Positions 62,886-64,000 of a DNA stretch of 64,000 nt are shown in pieces. The notes under the pieces are model-generated. The model was not told the origin of the DNA, did no database searches, and was given only the letters and a program-made list of their open reading frames with translations. The position numbers and the translations under genes are program-made. Origin of the DNA: Planococcus maritimus (lineage in GTDB: Bacteria; Bacillota; Bacilli; Bacillales_A; Planococcaceae); the NCBI RefSeq assembly GCF_001592825.1, contig NZ_LTZG01000011.1:310001-374000 (forward strand), read 5' to 3'. Every line of letters begins with the position of its first letter. Positions within the stretch are counted from its first letter, which is position 1.

Positions 62886-64000
62886 ATGATCGTATTGCAA
62901 GTCAATCAAATCCATAAATCATTTGGTGCCGAGGAAATCATCTCAGGCGCTAAACTCGAAGTCCAGCACCGCGACCGGGTCGCACTTGTCGGCCGCAACG
63001 GTGCCGGGAAATCCACATTGCTAAAAATCATCGCTGGGGAAATGTCCTATGACAGCGGCGACTTAATCATGCCGAAAGATCTGACAATCGGCTACTTGGA
63101 ACAACAGACCGACTTGAATTCAGAAGCTACCGTATGGCAGGAGATGATGAAGATCTTCGTCCATTTTCGTGATCAGGAAACCAAGCTTCGTCAGCTCGAA
63201 GCCGATATGGCCAATCCGGACGTCTATAACGACGCAGAACGCAACGCCAAAGTCATGCAGGAATACGACTTGTTGCAAACCAATTTCAAAGATGCCGGTG
63301 GCTATCAGTTTGAAGCCGACACACGCGCGGTCTTACACGGCATGAAGTTTTATCCGGAAGACTACGAAAAGAAGATCACCTCCCTGTCAGGCGGCCAGAA
63401 AACCCGCCTCATGCTGGCGAAGCTCTTGCTTGCCAAGCCACAGCTGCTCATACTCGATGAGCCGACCAACCACTTGGACATCGAAACCTTGAGCTGGCTC
63501 GAAAACTATTTGAAGAATTATCCCGGGGCTTTGCTCATCGTATCGCATGACCGTTATTTCCTGGACCAAGTCGTCACGCTCGTCTACGAAGTATCGCGCA
63601 AGAAGGTCCGGAAGTATACCGGCAACTACAGCCGCTATTTGAGCGAAAAAGCGAAACAATACGAACTCGACCGCAAACATTACGAGAAAGAACAAGGCGA
63701 GAAAGCAAAACTCGAAGATTATGTCGCCCGCAACCTGGTCCGAGCATCCACTACTAAAATGGCGCAAAGCAGGCGCCGCGTGCTCGAGAAAACCGATTGG
63801 ATGGAAGCTCCTGAAGGCGATGAAAAATCGGCCCGTTTTGGCTTTGATATCCTAAAGCAAAGCGGCAACGACGTCTTGAATATTCAGTCCTTATCGGTCG
63901 GCTACCACAATCAAGCGGTGTCGAACAACGTCGCATTGAAACTCTACCGTACTGAAAGCTTGGCACTCGTCGGACCAAACGGTGTCGGCAAATCAACGCT
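62886..64000 (+). CDS. ydiF: ABC-F family ATPase (YdiF-like), 3' end missing
   Basis: The first 371 residues of a soluble tandem ATPase that acts on ribosomes; it runs off the right edge of the window. ABC1 has Walker A GRNGAGKST (about residue 37), signature LSGGQKTRLMLAKLLL and Walker B LLILDEPTNHLD. The inter-domain linker is charged and helical (RKHYEKEQGEKAKLEDYVARN). The second Walker A GPNGVGKST lies at the very end. ABC-F proteins have no membrane domain. The start is ATG at 62886 with AGAGGTGA upstream. Position next to rex matches ydiF. The second half is not visible. Confidence 0.95.
   Translation, partial: MIVLQVNQIHKSFGAEEIISGAKLEVQHRDRVALVGRNGAGKSTLLKIIAGEMSYDSGDLIMPKDLTIGYLEQQTDLNSEATVWQEMMKIFVHFRDQETKLRQLEADMANPDVYNDAERNAKVMQEYDLLQTNFKDAGGYQFEADTRAVLHGMKFYPEDYEKKITSLSGGQKTRLMLAKLLLAKPQLLILDEPTNHLDIETLSWLENYLKNYPGALLIVSHDRYFLDQVVTLVYEVSRKKVRKYTGNYSRYLSEKAKQYELDRKHYEKEQGEKAKLEDYVARNLVRASTTKMAQSRRRVLEKTDWMEAPEGDEKSARFGFDILKQSGNDVLNIQSLSVGYHNQAVSNNVALKLYRTESLALVGPNGVGKST

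Overview
The window is one contiguous chromosomal stretch of a low-to-mid GC Gram-positive bacterium of the Bacillota. Evidence: AGGAGG-type ribosome binding sites, frequent TTG/GTG starts, SAM-I (S-box) riboswitches, a CIRCE operator before groESL, a cre-like CcpA site, a BirA operator before bioY, and the gene order groEL-groES / CPBP protease / tatC-tatA-rex / ABC-F, which matches the groESL-ydiL-tatCy-tatAy-rex-ydiF region of Bacillus. The carotenoid-desaturase-like gene, the protein style and the intergenic repeats suggest Planococcaceae (Planococcus-like); that placement is an inference. No phage, complete insertion sequence, CRISPR array, tRNA or rRNA was seen.

Layout. 1-2.4 kb: end of a dicarboxylate/glutamate symporter, a small membrane-anchored protein whose natural start codon looks like ATC, and a gene-poor tract with a duplicated 107-bp stem-loop element and a 21-bp tandem repeat. 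2.4-6.5 kb: DUF4385 protein, hydrolase, sugar acetyltransferase and a tightly overlapping alkylation-repair operon (adaA-alkA-ogt). 6.6-15.5 kb: bioY under a BirA operator, a secreted four-repeat protein, a short-chain dehydrogenase, a YibE/YibF pair, a GerW/YtfJ-like protein, corA, a methyltransferase and a GNAT enzyme. 15.7-24.1 kb: Cys-rich copper-storage-like bundle, phytoene-desaturase-like oxidoreductase, a lipoprotein/response regulator/histidine kinase operon, a BNR-type lipoprotein, a ZnT9-like cation transporter, and a luciferase-like monooxygenase flanked by inverted repeats.

24.4-38.3 kb holds two SAM-riboswitch operons. One is yitJ-metH (methionine synthesis). The other encodes a flavin monooxygenase, an untracked 35-residue accessory peptide and a sodium:solute symporter, so it probably imports and breaks down a sulfur compound. 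Between them lie a DUF6544-like protein, an OafA/OatA-type acyltransferase and a copC-copD pair. 38.3-47.5 kb is a sugar-uptake locus. A cre-controlled xylF-xylG-xylH-like ABC transporter is followed by a sensor module (membrane-anchored binding protein, LytS/YesM kinase, YesN regulator) of the XylFII-LytS-YesN type, then a second sugar-binding lipoprotein broken by a one-base frameshift.

47.6-57.5 kb is mixed housekeeping: a zinc-ribbon mini-protein, an HTH-less TetR-like protein, a tRNA-dihydrouridine synthase, a threonine-aldolase-like enzyme, a GAF-GGDEF cyclase, DegV, a BCCT transporter, an acyl-CoA-dehydrogenase-fold enzyme and a dehydrogenase. 57.5-64 kb is the conserved groESL to ydiF block, interrupted by a 315-bp element with terminal inverted repeats at 60.5-60.9 kb. 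Most transcription units end in clear rho-independent terminators, many of them shared by convergent genes.
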